Of a stretch of 64,000 nt of DNA, positions 22,041 to 35,330 are shown piece by piece (positions within the stretch are counted from its first letter, which is position 1; every line of letters begins with the position of its first letter). The position numbers were made by a program, and so were the translations under genes. The notes below the pieces were generated by a model that was given only the letters and a program-made list of their open reading frames with translations, was not told where the DNA came from and did no database searches. This stretch comes from Haematobia irritans (taxonomy: Eukaryota > Arthropoda > Insecta > Diptera > Muscidae): NCBI RefSeq assembly GCF_050003625.1, contig NC_134400.1:66358126-66422125 (forward strand), in the 5' to 3' direction.

Positions 22041-22970
22041 CACACACCCTCAAAAAACTCTTTTCTCTAATATATGTTCCAAACATATTTTGCAGGATGC
22101 AATATAGAGTTTTTAATAATAGTTACAGCTTTTCTACCATTGTTCCAAAGGCATTGAACCACAAACCATTTGTTCCAACCGGTTTTAAATCGTTTGAGTC
22201 AGTTTAGCTCATCTAATGGCTGATTTCTAGTTCCTTTTTTCCATTTTTTGTAATTGTTGAAGATTAGTCACTTTAGTTACAGTTTTTCTACCATTTGTTC
22301 GAAAGGCATTGAACCACAAACCATTTGTTCCAACCGGTTTTAAATCGTTTGAGTCAGTGTAGCTCATCTAATGGCTCTCTAGTTCCTTTTTTCCATTTTT
22401 TGTAATTGTTGAAGATTAGTCACTTTCCTCTTACCAATTTATTTCTGAATTGTTCGATTAATAAAGTCTAAAAAACTCTTTGAAAAATTGATCACTAAAC
22501 TCGTCGCTGGTATATTTGACGGCGACAAAAAGCGACGATATTGGCGACAAAAAACGACACCAGGAAAACCGATTTTTTTTCGATAGATAGAATATTTCGA
22601 CGAACAGAATACCAATTAGTGGCGACAGACGAAAATCGACGGCGAGGGCAACTTCAGGAATAAGGGTGATTATGTTTGTTTTATGGAACATATTATATGT
22701 CTGAAAAGACTTTGAGCCAAAACAAAATTGTATGCTTGGAAGCAACTTCTCCTAAAGAAGATTGTGTTCATACTGAAATTATAAATTATTTGTCTTATTT
22801 TCTGGCTAATTGCATCTTTCTCATTTCCACAAGGTTTTTTAGTTCGTAGCACCTTTTTCTGTTATACAAACAATGTAGAAGAAATTTTTCGATTTTATGT
22901 TTTTTTTTTTAACCGTGGACAGTTTGTAAGAAAAGACACTATCCACTGCACTGCACGGAAAAACTTCATC
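22041..22970 (-). mobile_element. tRNA-derived SINE family 2, copy 2, interrupted
   Basis: The tail side (CACCCTCAAAAAACTC and CCAAACATATTTTGCAGGA, 22041-22100) and the body/head side (GGAACATATTATATGT, 22670, to a degenerate tRNA-like head CACTATCCACTGCACTG near 22955) match copy 1 at 1848-2245. About 560 bp of unrelated DNA lies between (22103-22660). The A and B boxes have decayed, so transcription is unlikely. Confidence 0.5.
22118..22428 (+). repeat. Tandem duplication of about 155 bp
   Basis: Units at about 22118-22273 and 22274-22428 share GGCATTGAACCACAAACC, GTTCCAACCGGTTTTAAATC and AGATTAGTCACTTT, with a 4-bp indel (GATT) and a few substitutions. They lie inside the DNA that interrupts the family 2 SINE. 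Confidence 0.85.
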
Positions 22971-23580
22971 AATATGGTGAGTTTGACCATTAATTTTGTG
23001 AAATGTTTCTTCGATTTTCACCTTACACGTTTCATCATCATAATGAATAATTTTACATCAATTTTTCAATTTAATGAAATTATTTCATTATCTTTCTTTA
23101 AGTATCATTTAATTGATTTATTTTTTCTTTCTTTTGATGCAAAAAGATATTCAAAATGATATCCTATAATCTCTATGTAATGAATATTCTATATCATCCC
23201 AACGAATCGTATTCGTGCGTAATTTATTGATTAAAATTACATTACTTTAATGAATACATTGTATGAAACTAATGTATACTTTACATTTAATCAATGGACA
23301 ACATTACATTGAACTGAATTTTGGTTTCCGCCTTAGAAACGTCATTCTAAATTTTACAAAATCCAATATAAATACAAATATTTTACATCTGTTAGGAAAT
23401 ATTATTAAATTTAAAATAAATTTTTTTTTAATTATTTAATAAGTTCTCGACCATTAATATACATTTTATTTATAAACAGGTCTTTATTATTTTAAATGTA
23501 TCTGCAATCGAATATCGTTCAAACTGATTCGCGATATTCTAAAAAGAACATAGAAATACTCCTACTTTTTTAATACCAAA
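22971..23580. other. AT-rich, no gene seen
   Basis: Very AT-rich; only short frames and no recognisable repeat border. Confidence 0.4.
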
Positions 23581-24964
23581 ACAAGTGAGGAAAGTCTAAA
23601 GTCGGGCGGAGCCGACTATATTATACCCTTCACCACTATGTAGACAAACATTTGTGTTACTATCTCAACTACTTAAAATTTGCTGGGAGCTATATAAAAG
23701 TTTGCATTTCCAGATACAAATACTTTTAATGGAAACAATTTTTTGTACTTCTACAAAAACTCTAGAATTAAAATTGAAATCGGCTAACGCCCTGGGATGA
23801 AACACAATGTTAGTAAAAAAAATATGGGAAATATGAAGCGAGAGAGATTTTAATGCAATTGTACAAAAGAGATTTATGATTTTTCAGGCGATACATATGT
23901 ATTCGAGATATAGGACAATTAGAGTAATGTTTACAATTTTGGCTACTCAGCAGTGGCGATTTTACAAGGATATTGGTTAGATCTCGCCAAGATATGTGCT
24001 CAAGTGTGGGTTGTGATATATTATTTGGTATAGTCGGGCGACTTGGAGCCTTATTTAAAACTCATCCCTTCTGTGGAAATTTTGGCATTTCAGTGTGTAG
24101 GATATGGCTAAGATATGGGGAAATCATCACAGAATTTTGCGTAAAGTGTGAGAATTTTAGCCATATTTGTATTATCTGAAGAAACTATCCTGTCAATTGG
24201 AGGAAAATCCCATTGAAAATTGGTCTAAAATATGAAACAGTCTACCACATTTCCCCAACTCTGGTGTACGTATATATGGGAGCTATATACAATCTGAACC
24301 AATTGTGACTAAATTTGACATGCATAGTTAGAATAATAATTCTGCTATCTATGCGAAATTTCACTTAACTTTGGCCCACCTGGTCATATGAGTGCAAATC
24401 GGACGGGAGATATATATTTATTTATTTATTTATTCATTCAGCTATGGTAAGCCAGCCTGAATTCATTAGTACAATAGGTTTATATATACTTTAACGTTAA
24501 ACAAAAAATGCGGACCAGAAAAAAAAATTATGTAACGATAAAAAAAAAAAAACTGGATAAAATGAACAAAATAGATAGCCTCAACTTCTTTAAAATGTGA
24601 CAATTACGACCAGAAAAAAAGAAGTTGAGAAGAAAAAAACTGGTGTACGTTGGCATAATAACGGGATTGTCACAAACGGGAACAAAAATGTAAGCTGGTG
24701 ACAGGAACATTCGAATCCATCAGATTATAGGAATTGGTGAGACAACAATCAGGAAACAGTAAATTGAAGAGACAAATAGAACGGTAGAGGCAGGAACAAT
24801 TTGCTGACAGATGATATAGGTTAGCAGGAACAACTTGGAAGGCAGGAACAGTGATGCGATCAGAACAGGAGAGAATTTTACTGGAACAGTTCTCGAGACA
24901 GCCAATTTTCCAGGGTACGGAGTAAGGACTTAGGTAGAATTATAACGAAGTTCCATGGCAAAGC

Positions 24965-27784
24965 TTAAAGTGGTGTACGATGCTGGACGACGTGTATCAA
25001 AACTCGTTTAATAATATGAATCGGATCAGATAAATCAAATACGTTGCTAAATTCATTGTAATGTCTACAGAGGCGGTAAAAGGAACTGTGTTCCTCGTAA
25101 TTATTTCTAACGACGGGTAGTTTCAATGGAATGTATTGTCGCGTAACACGTGAAGGAACATTAATGTCAAGTTTACTAATCAATTGCTGTGAGTTGATTT
25201 CACCTTTCAGGAGTCTACTAATAAAAATTACATCAAACACTAAACGTCTTCGCTCCAGAGTCGGTAAATCTATCAATTTCAAGCGATTTACATAAGGAGG
25301 GAGATCCAGAGGATCAGTCCAACCTAAACCACGTAACGCAAAAAGTAGAAATCTCTTCTGAACCGATTCAACTCAATCAACATAACATTGATAACTGGGA
25401 GACCAAACGACAGACGCATATTCCAGGATCGGACGGACAAGTGAGGTATAGATACGTTTCGAAAGGTAAGGATCATTAAATTCCCTCGACCATCTCTTAA
25501 TGAAACCCAGTGTGGACATAGCCCTGGAGACAATTGACTCAACATGAGAATCAAACTTCAGTCTGCGATCAAATAACACACCTAAATCATTAAATAGTTG
25601 AACGTCTTCCAATTTAACGTTGTCAATATAATATTCCGTCAATAAAGCATTGGACCGAAAGAAGGTCATCTTCTTGCATTTGCCGAAATTGAGACACATT
25701 CCATTAATGTCACACCAGCGAACAACCAGATCCAGATCTCCCTGTAAACGACAAGAGTCAACCGTCGTACTAATGGACGAAAATAATTTCACATCATCCG
25801 CATACATCAATATATTTGAATGATGGATGGCCGATGACAAATCGTCAAGATAAAGAGCGAACAGTACTGGTCCGATATGGCTTCCCTGAGGAACCCCAGA
25901 TGTAACCGATATCTTACGAGATGTTCGACCCTTAAACATAACGCATTGAACCCTGTCAGACAAGTAGGATGAAATCCAGCATAGTAAAGCTGGAGGAAAC
26001 CCTAGCGCAGATAACTTATACAACAATAGACGATGATTAACCTTATCAAAGGCCTTGCTGAAGTCAGTATAGACAACATCAACTTGATTACGCCTTGAGA
26101 ATGCATCATGTATATATGAGGTAAACTCCAAAAGATTTGTCGACGTAGACTTCCCTTTCATAAAACCGTGTTGATACACCGAAAATATAGACCTTAATGA
26201 GTGAACGAGTCTATCAGTAACCAATCGTTCAAAAAGCTTCGGAATAGCACTTAGTTTGGCTATTCCCCTGTAATTCTCTATCTCCGTCCTATTTCCCTTC
26301 TTGTACAAGGGTATAATGTAGCTCTCCTTCCATAACGTAGGAAAACAACCTGATGATAAAGAATAATTGAATAGATTCGTCAGGGGAATGCACAACACGG
26401 ATGCACAGTTCCTTAATACCGCTGAAGGAACTCCATCCGTGCCAGGACTAAAATCTAATTTCAAGGAGCAAAGTGCACTTAACACCTCGTCAGACGTAAA
26501 CCATATATTGGGAATCGTATCGAAATTGCGAATCCTGTAAGGGTAATATACATCAACGGCCGAATACTCAACATAAGTCTTCTCAAAAAAATCAGCAAAT
26601 AAGTTAGCAATTCCATGAACATCCGAACACTCCTTGTCCAAGTACCTAAATGTATTTGGAAAACTCGTCACATTCCTCTTAGAGTTCACAAAGTTATAAA
26701 AACATCTCGGATTAGCATTAAGGTTAAATCTCATACGTTCCAAATATCTTTCATAACATTCCTTAGACTTCTCCTGATATAAGTAACGTGCATTAATATA
26801 TCTCGTGTAATTCAAGTTCGAGTTGACACTTTTAAATCTTCTAAACAATCTGCTCTTTCGATTTCTCAGACTTCTTAATTCTTTGCTGAACCATGGCGGA
26901 CCGGGTGTATAAGCGCTCATACGAGATATTGGCACTGCTTGACGGAAGCAATAATGAATCTCATCGTAGAATGACGATAAACAGCCCGAGAGGTCGCCGG
27001 TAAGTGGTGGCCAAATAACGCGAGACAATAAATCGTGAAGAATTGAGAAGTCAGTACGTTTAAAATCATATCGAAGACAGTCTTGACTAATAAGCTTATC
27101 CATCGATCCATTAACATTAAGAGATAATGCAAGGGTAGGATGGTATACATCCTCAGGTGTCACAAATGGATCAACACGAGAAACATTAATATCCGATACA
27201 TTAGAAAATATGAGGTCCAAAAATCTTCCAAAATAATTCGTAACTGAGTTCAACTGTACGAGGCATAATTCAGAAATAACATCAAAAAAATCCTTAAATA
27301 TTCCTAAATTGGTCGGTACAAGTGTATCATCCACGGAATTGAGCCAGCGTAAACTCGGTACGTTAAAATCGCCAAATACTAAAATTATGTCATCAGCTGT
27401 GAGTCTATCCATAGTCAACCTGATAAGATCCAAGTGAGTCATATATATACCCATGTCAGAATTCGGTGGTATGTATGAGCATGTAATGAAAATGTTCAGT
27501 CGGGAGAGGTTCAAGCGTACAGAAATAAAATCAATATCATGGGGGACATTTAAATCCTGCAAATGTGATAAAAACGAGCTTCTCACGGCTATCAAGACAC
27601 CACCACCCCTACGAGCTACTCGATCCTTTCTATAGACGTTAAATTCTGTACAAAATAATTCCAGATCGAAAATGTCTGGTTTCAGCCATGTCTCAGTGAA
27701 TATAACAATATCAAACTCGCATGATAGACTGTTCAGGAATACTTGACGAAGTTTCGTATTAAGACCACGTACGTTTTGATACAC
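24965..27784 (-). pseudogene. CR1-like ORF2: endonuclease and reverse transcriptase, one stop
   Basis: ORF2 would nick target DNA and reverse-transcribe the element RNA. The order is an APE-type endonuclease (NVRGLN near the start, FTETWL, GDFNVPS) then RT (SPGTDGVPSA, YTDFSKAFDKVNH, GVPQGSHIGPVLF, MYADDVKLF near residue 660) and a C-terminal thumb region. The frame is open for 803 codons, meets TGA at 25373-25375 (in a VD*VESVQKRF context, where Arg is usual, so CGA to TGA is likely), then continues in the same frame to 24965. Apart from this single stop the ORF looks intact, so the copy is young. ORF2 begins 17 bp after the ORF1 stop. Confidence 0.9.
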
Positions 27785-27801
27785 AATACAAATATCATGA
27801 T

Positions 27802-28821
27802 TTAGTTTTTTGAAGCCGTTATTAAATTAACAGGAATAGGACGGGTCGGTCTAGATCGGGGTATAAATTCCGTAACCAGCAAACCCGGAGGCCAGAAAGA
27901 CGAATCAACCAATACATCAAACATTTTCAACGGAACAATGATCTTAAATGATGAAATATCCCTCTGTTGACGGTTATTCAGTTTAATAATGTTGCAGTCA
28001 CATGATCTGAAGTCAACATACTTTGAACGTATATAGTTACAAACTCTATCCACAGAAGTATCGTTGGCAAGACGAGAAAGAAATACGATTTTACGTGGCG
28101 GCACAACAACTAAATCAGAATCACTAAGGGAATTTGCTGAAGCGGAATTAGGTACTAAGTCACCATGCACAGGGCCGACATCATGACTAGGCGGAGCAAC
28201 GGATATCGATGGAATCGAAGTACCCACATCACCAATACTCGTGGGAGGACCCTGTGACAAAGGAGTCACAGCCCCATTTGAGGGACAGTCCTCGTTAACC
28301 ACCATAGTTGACAAAGGACCATTCAGGGAGAGATTCAAAACCTCAGTCTGAATCGGTAATTCATCAACAATTGGTGTAAATAGACCATTCAAGTCCGGAG
28401 TAGGGGGAAGACCCAGTAAAGGCGCTTCATCAGATATGACCATATTCCGGGGTGCAGGTCTCTTACGTCTGGGAGATGTAATACTATCAAATTTAAAATT
28501 CCTAAACATGTTCTCAAATTTGCGAAATCTTTCCAAAAGACTACAGAATTCCTTGTTAAATTCCGAAAACCCCCTTTTGGTCTCAATGAAAAACTTATAA
28601 AAGTCAATGTCCAATTGTCTGCACTTTAAACATGACCATCTGAGCCCATTCGAACGATCCACTATCTTGTCAAAATGTCTACCATTAAGTCCGGCACACT
28701 TTAAGTGAGCGTGACCCTCACACAGCCAACACGTTCTAGAGCGCTCATGAATATTAGTGACATCACATTTCTCATAAAGACAATCCATGTTCGAGAAGAT
28801 AGAAAGATATGATAATAACAA
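27802..28821 (-). CDS. CR1-like ORF1 protein with PHD-like zinc finger
   Basis: A 339-codon frame immediately upstream of ORF2. The N-terminal third holds paired Cys/His residues (CDVTN, CWLCEGHAHLKCAGL, WSCLKC) spaced like a PHD-type finger, as in ORF1 of CR1-group elements. The middle is basic and proline-rich (SPRRKRPAP), followed by a Ser/Pro-rich linker and a C-terminal stretch with DRVCNYIRSKY that may be an RNA-binding fold. It probably coats element RNA as an RNP component. No stops or frameshifts. The true start may be the later Met in SNMDCLYEKC, because the first residues are hydrophobic and unrelated. Confidence 0.8.
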   Translation of the reverse strand: MLLSYLSIFSNMDCLYEKCDVTNIHERSRTCWLCEGHAHLKCAGLNGRHFDKIVDRSNGLRWSCLKCRQLDIDFYKFFIETKRGFSEFNKEFCSLLERFRKFENMFRNFKFDSITSPRRKRPAPRNMVISDEAPLLGLPPTPDLNGLFTPIVDELPIQTEVLNLSLNGPLSTMVVNEDCPSNGAVTPLSQGPPTSIGDVGTSIPSISVAPPSHDVGPVHGDLVPNSASANSLSDSDLVVVPPRKIVFLSRLANDTSVDRVCNYIRSKYVDFRSCDCNIIKLNNRQQRDISSFKIIVPLKMFDVLVDSSFWPPGLLVTEFIPRSRPTRPIPVNLITASKN

Positions 28822-29486
28822 AACAAAAAGAAGAACAAAAGGAAAAAAATTTATGTGTATATATAACAGTATAAAGTCAACTAAGGGTTAATATATTAGT
28901 ATTTCCACTTGCGCCTAGAAGCATGCCTCGGAGTCCGAATGCCCAAATAAATCAAGACAATACCAAATAAACACAGCGCTATTATAAGAAAGTGCCTAAA
29001 ACTATGCTTTGAAAAATAAAATAATTACCAAGTCCACAAATATGGAAATGAACGCAGTCCGCAAAACAAAAACAAAGTAACAAACAAGTCACCAAGGAAA
29101 GAAATCAAAACAAATGACAAAACAAAAAGACACTTGAGCGGGAATCCCTCGATAATTCCCACAAAAATAATCAACCGGAACCAATAACTCGAGTCAATTC
29201 GCAATTCGAAGATGTAATCACTCACTTGATTAAATGAACACTTTGAATCACTATAATAAAGTTTAAAAATATGAAAAAACAATTGATTTAAAATCACTTG
29301 GAAGAATAGAAATATAAACACGACCGACCACTTTAAGGGTTGCCAAGGGAGCCATATCTAAATCTGAACCGATTTCAACCAAATTTGCCACAATTACCTA
29401 CAGTACTAAACGTCCTCCTTGTGCGAAATTTGAAGCAAATCACGTCAAAACCCTGGATTTGGAGGTCATATAAGTTCAAATCGGAC

Positions 29487-30166
<680 letters not shown>

Positions 30167-30412
30167 TTAAATATGAACCAAGTTTGAGGCAACTTCGCAA
30201 AAGTGTATTTATGATTTATCGGTCGATAGATGTGTAATAGAGTAATAGGAAAATTTGAGTCATTTTGATAAGTTTTCGACTTAGCAGTTGCGATTTGAAA
30301 AGGAAAATGTTGGTATTTCGGCCAGTTTTCCCTATATAGGAAAAACATATATATGGAATCTCTATCGAAATCTGAACCGATTGCAATCAAATTTCGCATG
30401 CATAGTTACTAT

Positions 30413-31091
30413 TAGAGGTCTGCATCGAATAACTTTTCACTACATGTATGCAATTCGCTGTCGAATATAGTACATACACTGTCTTTCTCTCAGAGCGCAA
30501 GTAGTGAAGTGAAGAGAACTCTTGTTTGTCAAATACCACCAAGTACTTATCCGAAACAATATGTGTTCCGAAAAAAAGGAACAATAAAAATGTAAGTACT
30601 TGAGAAAAAGTACAACATGGATTCTCTTCACTTCACGTGGTACCACAAGTACTTCTCAGTTATGTGCGAAGCAAAACTTTCCATTATTATTAATCATTGA
30701 TATGTATGTATGTCACATATTTCATATATTTATGTATGTCACACACTTACCTTAACGTTTGCCGTTCTTTATAACAAACCAAAACATATATTATGGAGAG
30801 TAACTGTTTTTTTGTATTTCTGAAACTGCACGTGGTACATGGAGTACTCTATGAAGTTTTGTTCTCGCAACATACTCGACGTGATCACTCTGTGTACACT
30901 TCTATAAGAGAGAAAGAGGAATATGTGTTTGTTGGTAGTGAAGACATCAGAGTAACAACAAGAAGTTACTCGTGGCTTTTGGTGTTCATCAAAATGTGTA
31001 CCAATTGTTTTGCGAATCTCTCAAATAGATGTACTCATGTAGCAAGTACACGTGTACTCTGCATTTACAAACGGAATTGTGCAGACCTCTA
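30413..31091. mobile_element. hAT-type MITE, 679 bp
   Basis: Termini TAGAGGTCTGCA (30413) and its inverse (ending 31091) are flanked by perfect 8-bp direct repeats GTTACTAT at 30405-30412 and 31092-31099, which fit the hAT target pattern nTnnnnAn. The terminus resembles Herves-like hAT ends. The interior is palindromic (ACGTGGTACCACAAGTACTT and inverted relatives) and has no transposase. Confidence 0.85.
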
Positions 31092-32236
31092 GTTACTATG
31101 TTGAATCTACTCCCTGTGCAAAATTTCACGTAAATCGGATAACAACTTTGACCTCTGTGGTCATATGACGGAAAAACGGGCGAAAGATATATATGGGTGC
31201 TATATCAAAATCTGAACCGATTTCAACCAAAATAAACACGCATATGCAGAACCTTAATTCTACGCCCTGTGCAAAGTTTCAAGTTCAATTCTACTCCCTC
31301 TGCAAAATTTCACGTAAATCAGAGTAGCACTTTTGCCTCTGTGGGCATATTAGACCAAATCGGGCGAATGATATATATGGGAGCTATATCTAAATCTGAA
31401 CCGACTTCAACTAAATTTTGCACAATTAACGATACTATTAAACATACTCCTTGTACAAAATTTTAATCAAATCAGGGCAAAACTCTGGCTTTTGAAGCCA
31501 TATAAGTCAAAATCGGACGAAAGATATATAGGGGAGCTTTATCTAAATCTGAACCGATTTCAACTAAATTTGGCACAATTAACGATACCATCAAACGTAC
31601 TCGTTGTGCAAAATTTGAAGCAAATCAGGGCAAAACTCTCGCTTTTGGGGCCATATAAGTCCAAATCGGACGAAAGATTTATTTATTTATTTACAAAATT
31701 AGACTTATAGTATAATATAAGAATAATATTACAATAGTAGCATTGGCTACAGAGGCCATCAGCTAACGGACGAAAGATATATATGGGAGCTATATATAAA
31801 TCTGAACCGATTTAGCTGATATTTGGCAGTTTTTACGGGACTGACGAAACATTCAGATGTAAAAAATTTGAAGAACGTCGGTTCATAAACACGTGAATTA
31901 TGATCAAATCGGTGATAACTATATATGGCAGCTATATCTTACTCTGAACCGATTTTTTCCAAAATCAATAGCGATTGTCTTCTACCCGAAGAAAGACGTT
32001 ATGTCAAATTTGAGAACGATCGAATTTAAACTGCGACCTGTACTTTGTGCACAAAATTACATATACAGACAGACGGACGGACAGACAGACAGACAGACGG
32101 ACATCGCTAAATCGACTCAGAATTTAATTCTAAGCCGACTAAAAGATGGGTCTATGACAATTATTTCTTGGCGTTACATACAAATGCACAAACTTATTAT
32201 ACCCTGTACCACAGTAGTGGTGAAGGGTATAAATAC

Positions 32237-32634
32237 GAACAACCTGCGTTGTCATCACCATTAACAGCATGCACTCAACGAAAACTACTACAATCATATC
32301 CAAGAAAAGACTTTCCTATTTTTTAAGAATAGGTTCTTTTCAACATAAGCCTTAGTATTGGTAACATCTCGACTTGTCGGCGAAAGTAAATTGAAGATAA
32401 TTCCTACAATGCTAATTCCTTTCTTTGGTATTTTCTCTTTATTCCCCGCATATTATTTGGTCTTGGGTCCCTTCTATACCCGTTTGGAGTGATTCTAATT
32501 TGGCTCATCCCTATTCCGATTTCTCCTCTACTTGTTCCACACTCCCGTTCCCACATTAACATTTGGTCCCATCGCACTATGGACAGAAATTGAAAATTTG
32601 CGGAAAAAATTATTTACAATCAATCTAGTATCTC
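32237..32634. other. No gene recognised
   Basis: Mixed-composition sequence after the H1 head, slightly less AT-rich than its surroundings. No splice-bounded open segment and no repeat partner were found by eye. Confidence 0.35.
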
Positions 32635-32984
32635 TTGGGAGCCACCGTGGTGCAATGGTTAGCATGCCCGCCTTGCATACACAAGGTCGTGGGTTCGATT
32701 CCTGCTACGACCGAACACCAAAAAGTTTTTCAGCGGTGGATTATCCCACCTCAGTAATGCTGGTGACATTTCTGAGGGTTTCGAAGCTTCTCTAAGTGGT
32801 TTCACTGCAATGTGGAACGCCGTTCGGACTCGGCTATAAAAAGGAGGTCCCTTGTCATTGAGCTTAACATGGAATCGGGCAGCACTCAGTGATAAGAGAG
32901 AAGTTCACCAATGTGGTATCACAATGGACGGAATAGTCTAAGTGAGCCTGATACATCGGGCTGCCACCTAACCTAACCTAACCT
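32635..32984 (+). mobile_element. tRNA-derived SINE family 1, full length
   Basis: Head with a perfect A box (TGGTGCAATGG, 32648-32658) and B box (GGTTCGATTCC, 32692-32702), giving an internal Pol III promoter. A body of about 200 bp and a 3' region AATGTGGTATCACAATGGAC to GGGCTGCCAC end in CCTAA repeats. Direct repeats AATCTAGTATCTC flank it (32622-32634 and 32985-32997), showing retrotransposition. The last 65 bp plus tail match the 3' UTR of the LOA-like LINE at 36611-36700 (reverse strand), the probable mobilising partner. Another copy is at 51906-54891. Confidence 0.92.
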
Positions 32985-33119
32985 AATCTAGTATCTCCAA
33001 ACATATTTCTTATCAAAATCAAATGTTGCCAACAAAAAGGGAGTCAATCCCCCTTATTCCAGGTGCGTTACTATAGAGGGGTCGAAATTGTAATTCCACT
33101 GGGAATACTTTAGAATATA

Positions 33120-33767
33120 CACTCAAAAAAAGTTTATTTGGATCCAAAGATTTTGACATTCCTTTAAGGATTTTGGTATTGATTCCGAGGCAAAGATGCG
33201 GCTTCTTTAAAATAAAGACATTTTTTAGGGAACTCACTGGCTTTAAATCTAGGATCGATAAAATTAAAATTGGATGCAGATCTCATTCATCGAATTTTTA
33301 TTCTCTGTTTGCGATATATTAATAAAGGTATTCATGTACAAACAAATTCCAGTTTCAAAATCCAAATTATGCCAAGTACTACAAAGTAAAAACTGTTTTC
33401 TTAATGTTAAAAAAACTTTAAACCAAAGATTCAAATCCTTAAAATAAGTCTTAGCCTATATTTGAAGCATTTTTATCTTAAATTTAAAAATTCAATATGT
33501 CAGTTGAGTTAAAGACGATTTCTTTAAATTAAAAATGTTTTTCTTTATTTTAAGGAACATTTGCCTTACTTCAAAGATCTACAACTGCAACAGAGGGACG
33601 CAAAATTTCAAGATTTGTGTCCTAAATTCAATGAAAACAATTTTGAAGCAGGGATTATAAACTTTCTTTTAATTAAAATGTCATTATTTGAAAGAATTTT
33701 GTTCTTAGCATTGCGTAAATTTCGAAGATGCATAATCTTCCATATTAGGTCAATATTTTTTTCAGTG
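33120..33767. mobile_element. TA-flanked MITE, 648 bp
   Basis: Ends CACTCAAAAAAAGT and (inverted) CACTGAAAAAAATATTG, with TA at 33118-33119 and 33768-33769. The interior is AT-rich with no transposase and is related to 3000-3235. Tc1/mariner-type by target duplication. Confidence 0.75.
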
Positions 33768-33899
33768 TACTCATATATGGAGTTTAATTTATACTTCCTT
33801 ATTTTCCTTATTATCCCCAGAACTTGAAGTAAATAGTATAAATTTATTTTATTAATTAAGATTAAACATATATTAACCATCAAAATCACTTTCTTTGGT

Positions 33900-34205
33900 A
33901 TCTAATTTTAATTCCGTGCGTCTGTGTTTGTTGTTCGCAGGCTTAAGGTCGCAATTATTAACCGATTTTGATAAAATTTGGTACAACGTGTTTTCCTGAT
34001 AAAAGGATAAACCCTCTTGAATTTGGATCAAAGTTAGATATAGCCCCCATATATAACATATGTATCGCCCGATTTCGTCAAATGAAATGATACTGCGTCT
34101 ATTTACTACCCGATTGTCTTCAAATTTAACGCAAATTAATTTTTTATAGTATAGTAAGTGTGCAAAATTTCATAAAATTCGGTTCAGATTTAGATATAGA
34201 TCCCA
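33900..34205 (+). repeat. DINE-like module piece, left of the nested complex
   Basis: Contains TTCGGTTCAGATTTAGATAT and GATATAGCCCCCATATATAAC modules. It continues after the nested complex at 57310-57500, where CATATACATATATGTATCG completes the broken module. Confidence 0.65.
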
Positions 34206-35330
34206 CACCCAGAAAAAAAGTGTCTTCGAAACTAAAGGAAAACTGTTCATCAATTTAGTTTAGCCATTTTATTACCATTCAGTTAAATTTTTGTGTGAAA
34301 TAATAAAATTTACTTGTTTCAGTAAAAATATCCTAAACTGGAAGCAGTTAGGAATAGTTCATTAACTAGAATAAGGCATGGCATTACACTAATACTGTTT
34401 TCTTCGCTGGGTATAAGAATTTACTACTGAAAAAGAAAATTTTATTCACTGATAACAAATCATTCGTAAAAATAAACAAAAACCGAACTAAAACCAAGTT
34501 TCCTTAAATTTAGTAAGATTTCTTATAAAATGATAATTCTGACTTCCTTTATTATAGAAAGCTTATCATACATACGAATAACACTTGGCATAGAAAAATA
34601 TTTTAGTTCATTCGTACTTAGAAGTATTCAATCCTTTCAAAACTTAAGGAAACACTTTTGTTAGAATATAGGAAAATTTCCTACATTTCTTTTATCTACC
34701 TGTATCAATACCTGTCATCGATGTGTTTGCGCGTGGGTTGTTTTTTTTTTTAGTTGGAATCGCGTTGTTACGGTATACGGAGAAATTCTTAAAAAAATAA
34801 TATAGTAAAATAATATAATAAAAAAGAAATAAAATGTATAAAATATTTGTTATTTTAAATTAGTGAAAAAAATTTTCGTTTTTTTGAAAATTGTTTTATA
34901 AAAAAAGAAAACACCAGCAGAATAACAATCGACTTCATTTTGGAATCTTCAATTATGAGGTAATATTCAGTGACGCTAACCTTTTGTGAAAAAATTGGTT
35001 TAGGATTTTTTTGTTTATATTTGTAGGTATTGAAATTGTAAAAGGTGGACAAAATTGCTAGGCAGCAACTTATTCAAAGTGAAAGGTACTAGAAGAAGAA
35101 AAAAATGTCTTTTAATATTTCAAGGCCAGTCGATGCTGTTTATTCTAAATAAATATATTTAATATATTAATAAAACATGTCTTTTATTTAAGAAAAAATT
35201 GCTTATATAAATACATAAAATTGTATTTAAAAACGAAAGTAAGCAGTTCTAAATTTGAAGTAAAAAGTTTACCACAAATATGTAAGATTTGTCCAAATGA
35301 ATGAAAAAAGTTCAATAAAATCATTCCATA

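Larger units (their letters stand above)
24413..29347 (-). mobile_element. CR1-like LINE, near full length
   Basis: About 4.93 kb on the minus strand: 5' UTR (28822-29347), ORF1 (27802-28821), ORF2 (24965-27784), 3' UTR, and a 3' tail of TTTATT-type repeats at 24413-24441. The flanks (CGGACGGGAGATATATA at the left, GGAGCCATATCTAAATC at the right) join into the uninterrupted module seen inverted at about 63040-63075, which defines the insertion site in repeat H1. A PHD-like ORF1 suggests the CR1/Kiri side of the Jockey superfamily; the exact clade is unproven. Confidence 0.85.

Noticed and set aside
23973..24179. 68-codon frame conserved at 63268-63474
   Set aside because: Conservation reflects two recent copies of the same non-coding repeat; there is no codon-biased change pattern and no such frame in other modules.
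30793..31092. 99-codon plus-strand frame
   Set aside because: Lies inside the palindromic hAT-type MITE (30413-31091), crosses its terminus, and has no recognisable motif.
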